Assembly (NCBI GenBank): GCA_027382625.1
Contig: JAJKFJ010020675.1
Span: forward strand, 1-56,353
DNA length: 56,353 bases
From: Tetmemena sp. SeJ-2015
Lineage: Eukaryota; Ciliophora; Spirotrichea; Sporadotrichida; Oxytrichidae
Direction: 5' to 3'
Made by a program: the position numbers and the translations under genes. The stretch's first letter is position 1. Each line of letters begins with the position of its first letter. Below are positions 35,755 through 48,011 of the stretch, piece by piece. The notes beneath the pieces were generated by a model. That model ran no database searches. It was not told where the DNA came from and was given only the letters and a program-made list of their open reading frames with translations.

Positions 35755-35832
35755 AAATTGGAGGCCTTATATTCTACTCAATTAGACTCTTATTCTTCCA
35801 TTAAATTTCACACTAATTCCCAGGCCTCTCAC
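35755..35832 (+). repeat. Third copy of the GGCCTGGGAATT element
   Basis: Single arm-like copy sharing TCAATTAGACT, TATTCTTCCATTAAATTTCA and CTAATTCCCAGGCCT with the arms at 25648-25919. It is closest to the right arm (25809-25919) read on minus. Confidence 0.8.
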
Positions 35833-38800
35833 ACCTTCTCACTTGGGCCAAATTCTACAGACACCAACAACTATTAAGTTTAGTTCTGACGAGATGTCTT
35901 CTAAGCCGTTACAAGCATCGAGGTCATCGAGTGCTTCGACATCTGAATATTATAGCCCCTACTTTCTTCTTTAATCGACTAATTTAATGAAGGTCCGAAC
36001 CGTATTACTATCTTGCATTATAGAGGATACATCACAGTCTAGCCTTTAAATTTAATTTTTTATATTGTTAGCTCTATATGTCGCGAATGATCTTGACTTA
36101 TTACACCCACAAACTTATCATCTCTTATAATAAGATCTTCGATCCAGTGATTTGGTACTATACAAAACGTCGTTGTTCAGCTTAAGTCTACTATTCTTTA
36201 GAATGCTATCGTTTTGGTCGCAAGTAACTACTCTCTGAATTTCCTGGTGGAGTAATTTTAATTTCTCTATACATGGGGAGAGACGCGAATTTATAATTTC
36301 CTGAGACATTGGCCGTTTGTAAAAAAGGTTATTTTTAAAAATTTTTCAATATATTTGAAAAATATATAAAGTTTTAACTTAAATTTATAAATTATTAGAC
36401 CATGAGATTAAATATTATATGTAAATACAAGTATGTTGTGAAGGTTGCAAAGTCAAAACTATGTATACCAACAATTAAATTATAAAACCGAATCAATATA
36501 ATTATGAGTAATTAGATAGAACTGGTTTCGGATTACAATATATTGCATATAAGGAGGCACTTATTCTTACTTTCGTAAATTTATATTATCTGAATATATA
36601 GTTGATATTATTATAAAGTGGAGCAGGAAGACCTCGCAAAGAAACGACTCAACTTCTTTCAGTCCGCACTAAATTATATGTATGTCTATAGATGTTTATC
36701 CTATGTGGTTCTTTAGAGTACAAAGTTGAACCAATGTTTGCTAATTTATATTTGAAGAGTAATAGTCGTCGATTTTGTGTTTTTGCAATGATTGAGAAAA
36801 ATTTATTCTGTTTTCATTTAAGAATATATATAGTAGATGGTATGATATTAAATTTGAATAGGATTATGAAACAAATGAAAGATAGTAATCATTTTTGTTT
36901 GAAAAGATCTAATATTTTCTCCATCAATGTCCAGAAAGTCAGAGAATGAACTTTCTCTACGCCAAACTAGGACGCTATTTGTAGATATCAAGTTTGAAAG
37001 GGCGTCGTGTATCTATACTATAAATTTAACTCTTAAAACCTCGATTTTAAATTGTATTCAGAGTGCTGGACACGCACTAAACACAGCATCTGTGCCATCT
37101 GATAGGATATAATATCGAAGAAAGTCGAAACTCGCTCCGTTACTAAGCTGAGAAACTTTGAAGTACATTGCTGCAGTCGGATAATTGTTATAAAATAATT
37201 TTCATACGAAGACAAAGAACTAAAACAAGCTAAAAAATGACTTTTTGTGTTCTTCAGATGCAAATTGAAGTAACTCAAGACAGTGAGAATGACGGCTGCA
37301 AACTATAATTTATATTACCCATAATTGAATCCAAAACTTACTGATGCAAAAAAGAATAAATGTCTTGAAGGCTGACTCTCCTCACCACAATAATTAAAGT
37401 TTTTGGGATGAAAAAGGATACAAGGGGGATCGGCAGAGTGGAAGGTCAAGCGGCCATCAGGGCAGTACTACAAAATTTTACATAAAAGTGTAAATTTTAT
37501 ACATCAGTACGCTTCACTCATGGAGCGAGTGCTCCGCGCTCTAAAGGTAAGTGTCAAGACACAAGCGTGTGACTGTTCGTACCAAATGGAAATTAATTCT
37601 ACCTATAATATGGGAAGATGATGATTTTTATATACTTAAAGTCGTATAGGAAAGATTCTACTTATACACTACGAAATATCACTTAATCATCTCATTACTA
37701 AAAATGAAATATAAGGTTCGCAACCACCAATCCGCACTTTTTACTGCTACGGTAGGGTTCCTTATCGCCATATTCACAAAAAACGACATAATACCCGAGA
37801 ACTACAAACCCATTATTGCTTTAGTTGAGGAATAAGGAGTTAATGCTTTCACAGCGGCTCTGGATGATACTATTGTGAGGACAAAGCTCTTGACTGAAGT
37901 TAACTGTAGGGACTAGTTGAATGTAGTTGGGATTAATAAGTACTAACTCTGCCCCTCTATGAGGAGACAGATAGGTATGAGTATTGGGAGTATTTTAATG
38001 ACTTGAAAAAAAGCTCTCTCCAGTGCTAATTTTAGTTAAGATTACATGGGCTGCTTAATGATTACATCGTATCGATTGTAATATTGTTAATGCTATGGGA
38101 AATATAATTGTGTAATAATAGTAACCTTGTTCCTCCGATCAGGAGCGAGCTAACTGTACCACCCTTTGCCTTTATTAGGTATTGGGAGTAGCTTCTATGG
38201 AGAAAAAGAGTGCACGGCCTGGGCTTGTTATAGAGCCATGATAAGCAAGTGTAACATTGTTTTGAAAGATTAAAAGTTATAAATAGATTGCTAGTTAGAA
38301 TGATAGGTCTCAGTCGGAAATAGAATACATGCACGACAAATAAAGCAAGATGAGTATAGAGTAAGGGAGCTAGTACTTAATACCGGAGCTTCCCGAGTGT
38401 TTAATTATTTAAGTGATGCTCACATTCTAGAGAAAATTGTCATAGTCATGTACTAGTTACTAGAGCGTTAAAATCCATCGTTGAGTAAATTCCGTTTAAA
38501 ACCACGGCCGGTTATGGATCGATAAAAATAAATGTGAGAGTGATAGAGTTCACAGGACTATACGTATTGCGTAGGGTGGGATAATACACAATATCCTGTA
38601 TCTTTAGATGCGGAAGCTCCACACCGTTTAGTAAATCTAAAAGTTATGGGGTTCTGCATCTACTATACAAGGATTTTGTGTTCTAGAGCTCTAGTTATTT
38701 AAGGTTATTTATTTAAATAATTTAATTTTTAATTATAATTTATTTTTTTATATCTTTGATTTTTAAATTAGATTATAGCTTTTAGATTTATTTAGAGTAA

Positions 38801-41800
38801 TAATGCACTTATGTACTTAGGTTACATAGAAAATGAATATTTTATATTTGGCAATTATCTTAGTTCTTCTAGCATTAATAATTTAAATTGACTTCTATGC
38901 TAGTAATTGTTCCACATTAATTAATTTTTTATCATGGAATTTTAATAAGGATGTATCGACAATTTTTCACTTATGATTTAATGATTATCTACTCTGGTGA
39001 GAGTCACTATAGATTTAATATAACCACCTTGTTCTTATGTAGTAATCGTATCAATACTTTATACTTAACATAGATCTCTTTAGGTATAATTATATTTAAC
39101 TAAATATATGAGTACCTTCTTGTGTTTCTTCTAATTACGATGTAAATTCAATAGAAAGACGGAATATCTCATAATTATAATATTTCTAATATTAATCAAA
39201 TGCTAGTTGAGTTTTTAAAAAAGTATAATGTAAAATAATAGAATTCGGAATATCTATATAAAGAGAGAGATTACATATTTGTATATTACTTCGATTATAT
39301 AAATTAGAGTTGGATTCTTCTTTGTTCTGTGGTCAGATACATATATATAAAGTTTTCCTTGCCAGGTCGTCTCCTCAAGTTGCCTGCATGCACAAACTCG
39401 TAAATGTTATTTTGAATCTTGGATCCTCATAGGATAAGTAATTTATCTTAATCATTCAAATTCTCTAACAGACAATTGATCCATTACTACACTAATTTAT
39501 CTTCTCTAGAAAGGTCAACTGAGTATTGTCTCCATAAGCCTCATATGTCATCTCTGAGTCTCTTTCGCTCTAACCCTCTTCTACGTTAAAGACGAGTCGT
39601 CCAAGCTTCCTACCAACGAACGCTTCGAGAGTAAACCGAGGCCTTGAAGAAACAAAGTTAATATTTAGAGTTTTAAATGAAACAATATACGTCTTTCTGT
39701 GTAACAAATCTTCAAATTTTTTGAACTTAATCAGCAATAATATCTTTAAATTTGAAATACTAGAGTTTAAGTAAGTTAAGTTAAAAAATTGCAAAGTGAG
39801 GTGAGTTCGATACTCTTGTAATGAGATTGTGAGCTATATGGACTTCTAATGTGATCTTCACATGCAAGAACATAAACCCTTTGATGCGACAGCATATTAT
39901 GTATCCTCACATTAGGACTTGGAGAGCTCTTGCGATACTGTAAGGTCTCGTTGAGGGATCATCAGTGTACACTCATGTTCTCCTCCACTGCCTTAATTGT
40001 AGCAACCTGTAGATAATCAGTATAATCTTCAATTGATAAGGATTTAAAGATTATCGTGAATGACGATTCTTGCTTATTCATTTCACTTCTTCATCAGATG
40101 CAACCTGATCGCATTAGTGTCCCGAGAACCTAATTGCACATATTTTGTCTTCGAGAAGATCTTTGTCTCTAAGATGTTCTAGACAACTTTTGTTTCGCTT
40201 AATAAAACATGGGCTTCACACTACCAAGAACAGATGGACTCTAATCATCGTCATAGTTGTTTACGCATATGGCTTGATAAGAGTTTCACCTAGTCAACTT
40301 GCAGAAGATTGATGATAAATACGTATTCACTGCTATAGACTGTTTAATTCGTTTGTTATGAATGTAGTCGGGATTCAGGATTCGGGATTAAGCATCAAAA
40401 TATAGGTTCGAAAGTCACTGTACCTTTTACAACACATAATTATTCCCATTTATGTTTCTATAATATTTACAGTGAAGTTCACATATTCATATATTGTTAT
40501 AATAATAATTTATTAAAGAAAAATTAATTTGTAATTTACGAAATAGCAACAATCTATCCATTCACCGCCACGGTATTAATCATATTGATAGCAAAGCATA
40601 CTGGTAATAGGACATTCGTTAATTAGACTACTATTGATAATCCATCTCTCATATCACTAATTACATTTTCACACATGACATCTGCTTATTGGAGCAAATG
40701 ATCTCAAATCAAACTCTTTTCAACCACTTTTGTTGAGTGCTATGTTCCGTGGCCATATCTAACCAAAGCGTGTATAATTGATTGTAGATTCTGAAGGACA
40801 TAGATGCAATTACAGGTGAAACTCTCGGCGCTTTGCTTTATGTGATCCATATCTCTAACTACTGGGTATGTCAGTTATTAAATCTCTGCTAACCTACTTG
40901 ATCGCTATATAGATACTCATCTTCGGAACTATTTATCAAGAGAATCGCAGTTACGCAGGTCTGTAGTACAACAAATACACCACACTATCGAAATAGCTAA
41001 AATCAATAGACTACCTGATGATTTGTATATACTTCGAGCGTTAGACAATAACCAAAAACGTTATGATCAAGGTGCATGAGAGGAGATCTTGTCTTTAGCA
41101 TTGTTATGTGCTCAACAGGGCCTCAAACAGGCGTCGCAAGACAGGATGCTGAAATTCTCCTAGTCTTCGATCAGACTAACTCTCTGCTATCATGAGAGAG
41201 ACTTATCAAAGGTTAGTTAATTATATTGGGTGCACCATCGCATTCCCATCTGCATACTCTCATGTCTTCGTGGCTTTCGAAGCGTCCATATATCAAGGTT
41301 AGCAACTATCAAGGAGTTAAATGTCAATCTCTCTAAGGACAACTGCGTCAGATTGCCTATGTATACTGAATGATGTCAGTCAAAACTTTTAGCATTCACG
41401 GACCTTCAATCAATGTGGAGTTCGATATTGTCTATCACTAATGTTTTTGTTAGATACACATTCTCTATCTCCATTAATAATACTCAGACACTCGTCGGAG
41501 AGTCACTAGTGGGTGAAGCAAATTCATCCATTTCTGACTACTTGTGAAGCCTGCATATATAGCAACACGTCATACGTCTGAAAACATTTTGCTTGTCTCT
41601 TGTCATATGGCTTAAGTACTTCACTCGGAACTCTTAACGTTGGCTTGTCGTGCAATACATATGATTATTCATCTCTCTCACATTACTATCTTTTACTAAT
41701 CATGAACGACTTGCAGATCATAGTCTAAATCAGTCAGCCCTCTCACTTGAAACATGTTCACTCCACAACGTCGATGTATATTAATATGAGCATGCATATT

Positions 41801-43497
41801 CGAGATAGATAATCAAATATTTTACAGTCTATATAAATTGCAGATCGAATCTCTATAGTCTCTCATCTAGATACACTGCAGAAGAATTTGCCGATTCAAT
41901 TACATTATTGAAGAATTGTCCAAAACAAACTACATTCTCAGCATAACAGAAACACTATACAGTGGAAATGCAGTACAACACAAACATCGCCATACACGTT
42001 GTGCATGCACGTCTCCGCTCACGCATCTGTAAAGAGCAATTAGAATCGCAGTTGAGATAATGCAATCGACGCAGGAAGATAACCGAGGAACTGAGCTATA
42101 GTTTTAACAGAAATGCTTTGCAAGTGAGCTAATCATGAGTGCCTTCTTCAAATAGGTCATTCTTCTATAAAGCGCATCTTCTACGAATCTGTCAAAACTG
42201 ACTTAGATGTCGCGTCGCAGCTTAGGCATAGCTAGAGTTGGTCTGATAACATAATGTAAAACGACAAGATCATAATTCACCGAGAATGCATGTATATTTT
42301 ATTCTTATTTTTGTAATTAAGATGAATCAAAGACTAAAAATTACTTTGGGTTCGAAAGCAATAAACCATAAAATATTGCTAAGGTGAGTATAGGAGTAGT
42401 GTTGATAGGAGTTCACTCACTCCATCTGTATACACTACCTTTGCGCGTAGTTTTAGATATAGTTTTTTTTAGTTCTATATATAATAAGCTCTATATATCT
42501 TATATTATGACCATTATCCTTGTTGTTCTCAGTCTTCCAACATATTAGGAAAAAACCTTAGCTCCTTTTTAACAAAGTATAAAAATCACGTTCGAGGTGT
42601 ATCTCTCCTTGAGCGTTCTTGCACACTGCAAAACTATTTGCAAGTGTTTCAAAAATTGTCTTCCAAATCCTTATGATTCTGACTATGATCTATTATCTTT
42701 ATAAATCGATGCATTATACGCCATAAAACACTAATTTAGAGCAATATGACTAATGAATATTTAAATATATTAAACGTCTTGATTTAATATAGTGATATTT
42801 AAAATTAGAAATTGAATTTGATAAATAACGGAGAGTGAATAGTCTAGGCTTTAAATCTATTGGTAATTGCTAAAGTCACATATGTATAGCCAGAAATGGT
42901 AATTCAAAAATTTGTCTACTCTAACTTGTTAAATTATATGTTAGTTGCTCATATTAATTATGCAATCCATGCACACCAATTCACCAACTTGTGCATGTAC
43001 ACTCTCACCGAGAATAAATAACACGCATATGGGGTTTGTAAGGTGAGCTCACTATGATTTTATATCGTTTCGTGCTTATCACCACAGCCAGGTCGTGAAA
43101 ACGCAGCCAAACCTTCACGCTCTGAAGTCTTTAAAGGCTCAATTATGGTTGTGAGTATTAGATAGAAAACATTCACATTTGTGTTTCGCCAAGTGAGATC
43201 TGCTGTAACAAACTGATAAATCTCTTTAGCCGGTAACATAACTACAATATTCTGGTCTGGCTATTTTCTATAAATATATACTAATCGAGGACAGGGAATC
43301 TAGTTGTTGATCTCGCTAAAACTACTATCTAACATATTATATATAACTAAATATATGTTAATAATACTAATGAATCATCAATGTGTCCTATAATTAGTAA
43401 ACATTAAATGTGATGATTATATGTATGTTAAATTACTATTCATCGAACTCAGATACTATAGTTAAATCATTCATATTAATTGTCGGTAAATTTTTTA

Positions 43498-43553
43498 TGT
43501 AAAACTTCAGAACCACTTAGTAAAACTTCAGGGTGGATTTAGTAAAACTTTAG
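43498..43553 (+). repeat. Short imperfect direct repeats
   Basis: Three copies of a unit close to TAGTAAAACTTCAG, spaced about 22 to 24 bases apart (43498, 43519 and 43540 approximately). Unit count and spacing are too small to suggest a CRISPR array. Role unknown. Confidence 0.6.
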
Positions 43554-45052
43554 CAAGAGTCTTCAAGGAATGTTGTGATTGCACAATGTTGAATACTAAG
43601 TATACTTACGCTATCCTATCAAGGATTCGATGTCAGATTAGGCCCAGGCTAAAGCAATGTCTACTATTATAAAATATAGTAAACTGCGATGCAAAAACAC
43701 CGATTAAGGATTGTTAAATAACTTTAGACACTGGAGAACCGATAGCATATCAAGGTTTATTTGTTGAATTCAGAGACTTTATTTTCTAAAATTACTGTCT
43801 TGAAGCTCTTTTATACTAATGAACTATCTTGATTGTTGAGGATTGAGCTTATATAAAACTCAGCACTTATTAATCAGTCAAGGGATTCAGCTAAATTTAT
43901 TTTCATTTAAATGATTTTATATATTAGATATTAATAAATATAGGAATTCTTGTATTTATCTGCTAGAGAATAAATTCATATTGTGATAATTTAGTCCTTA
44001 GATAAATAATTTTTATAGACAGAAGTAAATTATTTACGTAATATACATATAGTAACATAATGATATCATATAGATAAGATGTTCTAATTAAAATGGCTAA
44101 TAGCTCTACGCAGAGGACACAGAATATATAGCTCTTTTTCAAAATCAGTTTTTGTATTATAAAAATTGACTCGAGAGGTGTTATATTTACAGCCATGCAA
44201 ATGAATAAAAATTGACAGGCTAGTAAATGTAAAAAGCTTGGACTCATAAGAAGAAAGTGCATCCACTATACTAATATATAAATGTTTATTAAGGTTAATA
44301 GTTGTGACTCCGTAGCGATGTAGGAGAAGTTCAGCGTAATTGCTCAAACTTGTATTCAACGAACATCAAATATTGAACAATTTATGGTGAGATTGATGGA
44401 CACATGGAATAGGAAGCATCAAAGGAAGATTTTCATGATCTGATAAGATCGTTCGCTATTCTAGATTCTATCAAAAATAGAATTGTCCAATTAGGGAGTC
44501 TCAATCTACGAAGCAAGGCATAAGCACTCTTGAAGTAAACAAGCTAAAAGGTCTGTTTCTACCTAGAAGCAGCTTCACTAGGCCCATGATCTAGACGGGT
44601 AGTTATTGACTACACTTGAATATCATTAAAAGATTGCATAAGTAAGATTTCGTCAGAGCTTTAAGACGCAAGAGATGTGTAATGGGAAAGTATAGAGGCA
44701 TGATATATAAAAACTCACAGTATACTATCATATTAACTATGAGGGTGATAGCAGTCAATGTACAAAGATGCGAATTGTATTTATACACGTATAAAATAGT
44801 TAAGAAACAGCACAACTTCAAATTCGCAGTTTTGAAAACCGTATACTAAATCTATTCATTGTGTAGATGTAAAAGAGCTTTTTTCGCACGTATATAAACT
44901 TGAGCTAAGGGATATCACTATGCGATCGTAGTCTCAGACGGATCGAGATCTCGAAGTCTGGTGATATATTTAAATATTGGCCAATAATACTTATACTAAT
45001 GATTTCTCACACCACAGATCTCTTGGAGATACTCAATGCTATTTTTTAAAAT

Positions 45053-47779
45053 ATGGCATACGTCTCTCAACTAGCTAAGAGAACTATGTGCTCAGTTGAG
45101 ATTGAGGATTGTAAGGCAGATGTGAGCAGCAAGGACTATGAAGTATTTGACAGTGATGCATCCAGAGTCATCCTAGCTGCTGAAGATGATGAAGCTGTTC
45201 TAACACGAGATCAAATCGAGTTGTGTCTTGCAGCAGAAAGAATTATTAAGAAAGAATACGCTTGCAGTACATTATCGCAAAGCAACAAAGAGAACATCAA
45301 TCCGTCTAGAGTAGCAGAGCTTTCTCAAAGCAGTAAGATGATGTGCTTAGAGGATATAAACATTCTATTGAGCACTCTGGTAGAAAGAGGAATGAACAAG
45401 CACTCTGTATTCTGTGATGTCGGTTCATACCAGAGCAACTTGGCTGTTGGTGCGTCCTTGAGGTTTGACATCAAGAGCCTACACTTCCTTCAATCTGAAT
45501 CGAGACTTGATTGCCTGAAGAGATAGACGAGAGCTGCTGTAAAGTTACTACCAACAACGATTGCAAACCTCAGCGAAGAGAATAGAGCACGCATCAACAA
45601 GAGGATCGAGCAGGTCGAGTTCACAGCTGTAAACTACTCAAATCTTAAAGCGCTGCAAGCTCTCGATAGTGCACCAGTGACACACGTCTATGTGAGTAAC
45701 ACTCTGAGGGATGAGAGTGACTTGTTGAACTTGGCCTGGATACTTGAAACTTCCCCGCAACTTGAGCTTATAGTCTGGGGAGTCCCTGATAAGTTCATGC
45801 GAGAGAACCTGGAAATGAAGAGCTTTATTTAGTGTGAGCATAAGAGGTTCAAAGCTGAAGGTTGTGATGAAGACTATATCGATCTCTATGTCTACTACAG
45901 ACGCTTCAACGAGAATCCACTACTTGATGAGCAGCTGATACAGAATGGCTTCTTTGATGCCAGTGAGAGAACGGACCTCGTGGACTTATATTCAAGGATG
46001 GATGCTGATAAGAGGGTTGACTTCAACTACCAAGCGACTCGCAAGATAAGAGGACTCAAGGATCCAGGATACTACTTCTCCTCACTTCCAAGATTAAAAC
46101 AGAACTTCCTACAAGCAACTCAACGCAGCTAATATTTCAAGTTGAAAGCTCACTAGTGTGCCAGCTACACTCCCTCCAAGGATTACCAGCATAGCGCTGC
46201 CGTCCTCATACTACTTGACAAGTTGCTTCGATCAGACAGATCCTCGCTTGATTGGGAGGAGTTCTACAACACTTACGTCGTATCTCTCGCTGTAAGTTGA
46301 GGACTTTACCACTGGCTAACATCACGGTTTCACCCATACCTACTCGAGCATCTTGCAACTCAATCTCAAATGATCAAGTTGAGTGGAAGTCCTAACCGAT
46401 ATACAGTGAAGAGATGTCCAGGCTAAACATTAGAAGTTGCACTTAGACGACTTAAGTAAGACAGACTAGAAGGATAAGGAGCAGACTTAGTTTCAAATTC
46501 TTAAAAAATCAAATCATATACTTCAGAAGAATGCTTTGCATAGTTGAGGAAGATGCTTGATTGCACAGTGGAACGTCAACTTCCTATCAACTAATGCATC
46601 TTTATAATCAGAGCTGCGATACCTGACTACTACACCTTGGACACTGCTTGCTTTAAAGAGTTGACCTCCAGAGAGAAAATTGATCTTTGCTATCTTGTTG
46701 ATGGCTTGGTGGATCATGTTGCTTGCCATCAGAACGAGTTCATTCATTTCAAGGAAGCTTGCTACCACTACTTCTGCTATATGAAGAGACAAGCTCGAGT
46801 GAATGCCATGTTACTATCACAATCAGCACATGTAAGCAAGTTGGGAACAAAGCACACAGTTCCAAAACTAGATCCTCCTCCAGTCTCTGCAAGAGTAAGC
46901 TCTCAAATAATTCGGAATTAAGATCGTTGCATAAGTTAGCACTTCAACATCCAAGAACATTTATCGGATAGTGATGAGTGACAATGCTACTGCTGAACAA
47001 ATTTAATTGCTCAATCTGAAGATCAACACTTAGTACAACCTGACTCTTCCGATTGGTCCTGTTCAAAGATTACTATCAGAAGAAGCAAAGTTGGACCAAG
47101 TTATGTAATCAGAGTTGAGTGAGCAATGCTTTGCATGTATTCCACTTAGAAAGTTGTCGATAATAAACTCAACCTTTTACTTAGAGGAAGCTGATCTCTC
47201 ACCACTGGAGCAAGTCGTCCATCCTCAGAGATTACAAGATGACTATGATGTTGAAGCAGTAGCATTCTATTTGATGAAAGCATTGAAGCATGTCACTCTA
47301 TCGGCTTCTAAAGTTGTTGCATCTCACCATGCTAGCTCTTGGTTGATTAGTAATTCAATCTGAAGTTTGAGATACATTCGTAACGAGAGCGCTACTACGA
47401 CACAGGAGTAAAACCTTATCACTGCCCAGAGGATTTTAAAGAGGAGTTTGAATGCTAGAACTAAAGGTTGGCTCTACTTCAAGATTCATGGGGAGTTGCA
47501 GTTACTATGCACTGGTTATTGACAGGCAAGTATCCTTACTCAGAGTAATAGTTGAGAGAGTTTTGCTTCAGAGGAGATTGTGCACCTCTACCTTCAGAGT
47601 TGAAGAATAAAGGAGATCAACTATCTAAACTACTCTGCAACTTACTAGAAATGAAGTTAAGTAAAAGATGCACCATCGATGATGCTCTCAACTCAAACTG
47701 TTTCTCAAATCTCAAGCTTCTCAACTTGGAGCAACTCCAGGAGCGTTCAGCCAAAGTTTTGTAAAGGTTTTCAAAATGA
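45053..47779 (+). CDS. Protein with KEN-like motif and degenerate C-terminal kinase domain
   Basis: Starts at the ATG at 45053; TGA at 47777. The first 157 codons contain no stop in any code, and TAA/TAG are used as glutamine after that. Residue about 83 begins NKENINPS, a KEN-box-like motif. The long middle region is helical and unassigned. A GTAAGT donor at 46292 with an in-frame TGA just inside suggests a short intron there. The C-terminal third matches kinase subdomains VIb-XI: HSIGFQSCCISPCQLLVDQQ, GVKPYHCPED (APE loop), DSWGVAVTMHWLLTGKYPYS and LSKRCTIDDALNSNCF. HRD is replaced by SCC, the catalytic-loop K and N are lost and no DFG is visible, so it is probably an inactive pseudokinase. 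The frame breaks near 46921-46975 and at 47291. The second break is repaired by one extra T in the inverted copy (about 55532). KEN plus pseudokinase recalls BubR1/Mad3, but I cannot show homology. Confidence 0.75.
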
Positions 47780-48011
47780 ACTATCATATACATTTACATA
47801 ATTGCATTCTTGTAATACTTTGCCCTACTTGCATATTAGTCTGCATCTTGTTCTATCTATAAGTAGCATTAAGTATATTCGTGTCAACTTAATAATTAGA
47901 GTGATAAGGAGCGGTGTAATTATTTAGTATATAAAACCTAAAACCTATATATATTTTAATATATAGCGCTTGCATGGCCACTTAGTAATCATCCTTATAT
48001 CTTTATCTATG
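47780..48011. other. Intergenic gap between convergent genes
   Basis: About 230 AT-rich bases separating two convergent stop codons. A sequence near ATATATTTTAATATATAG (around 47948-47965) is self-complementary. It presumably holds both 3' ends and processing signals. Confidence 0.5.

Larger units (their letters stand above)
28700..45050. other. Compositionally distinct block, no gene called
   Basis: From about 28.7 kb the sequence becomes much more balanced in base composition, with AT-rich patches at about 32.5, 33.3, 35.4, 36.3-36.9, 38.7-39.3, 40.4, 42.3-42.8 and 43.3-44.3 kb. All standard-code frames are below 100 codons and spread evenly over both strands, as expected for non-coding sequence. 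With TAA/TAG as glutamine, several frames on both strands translate acceptably over the same DNA (for example minus between 29.8 and 28.9 kb), so I cannot choose any. It could be non-coding, degenerate, or made of many short rearranged coding pieces. Confidence 0.5.

Noticed and set aside
43963..44359. Two overlapping minus-strand frames of 91 and 99 codons
   Set aside because: AT-rich patch, I/L/Y-rich composition in both frames, no support for either as a gene.
45638..46792. Minus-strand frames inside the pseudokinase gene (45638-45841, 46523-46792)
   Set aside because: Antisense shadows of a well-supported plus-strand coding region.
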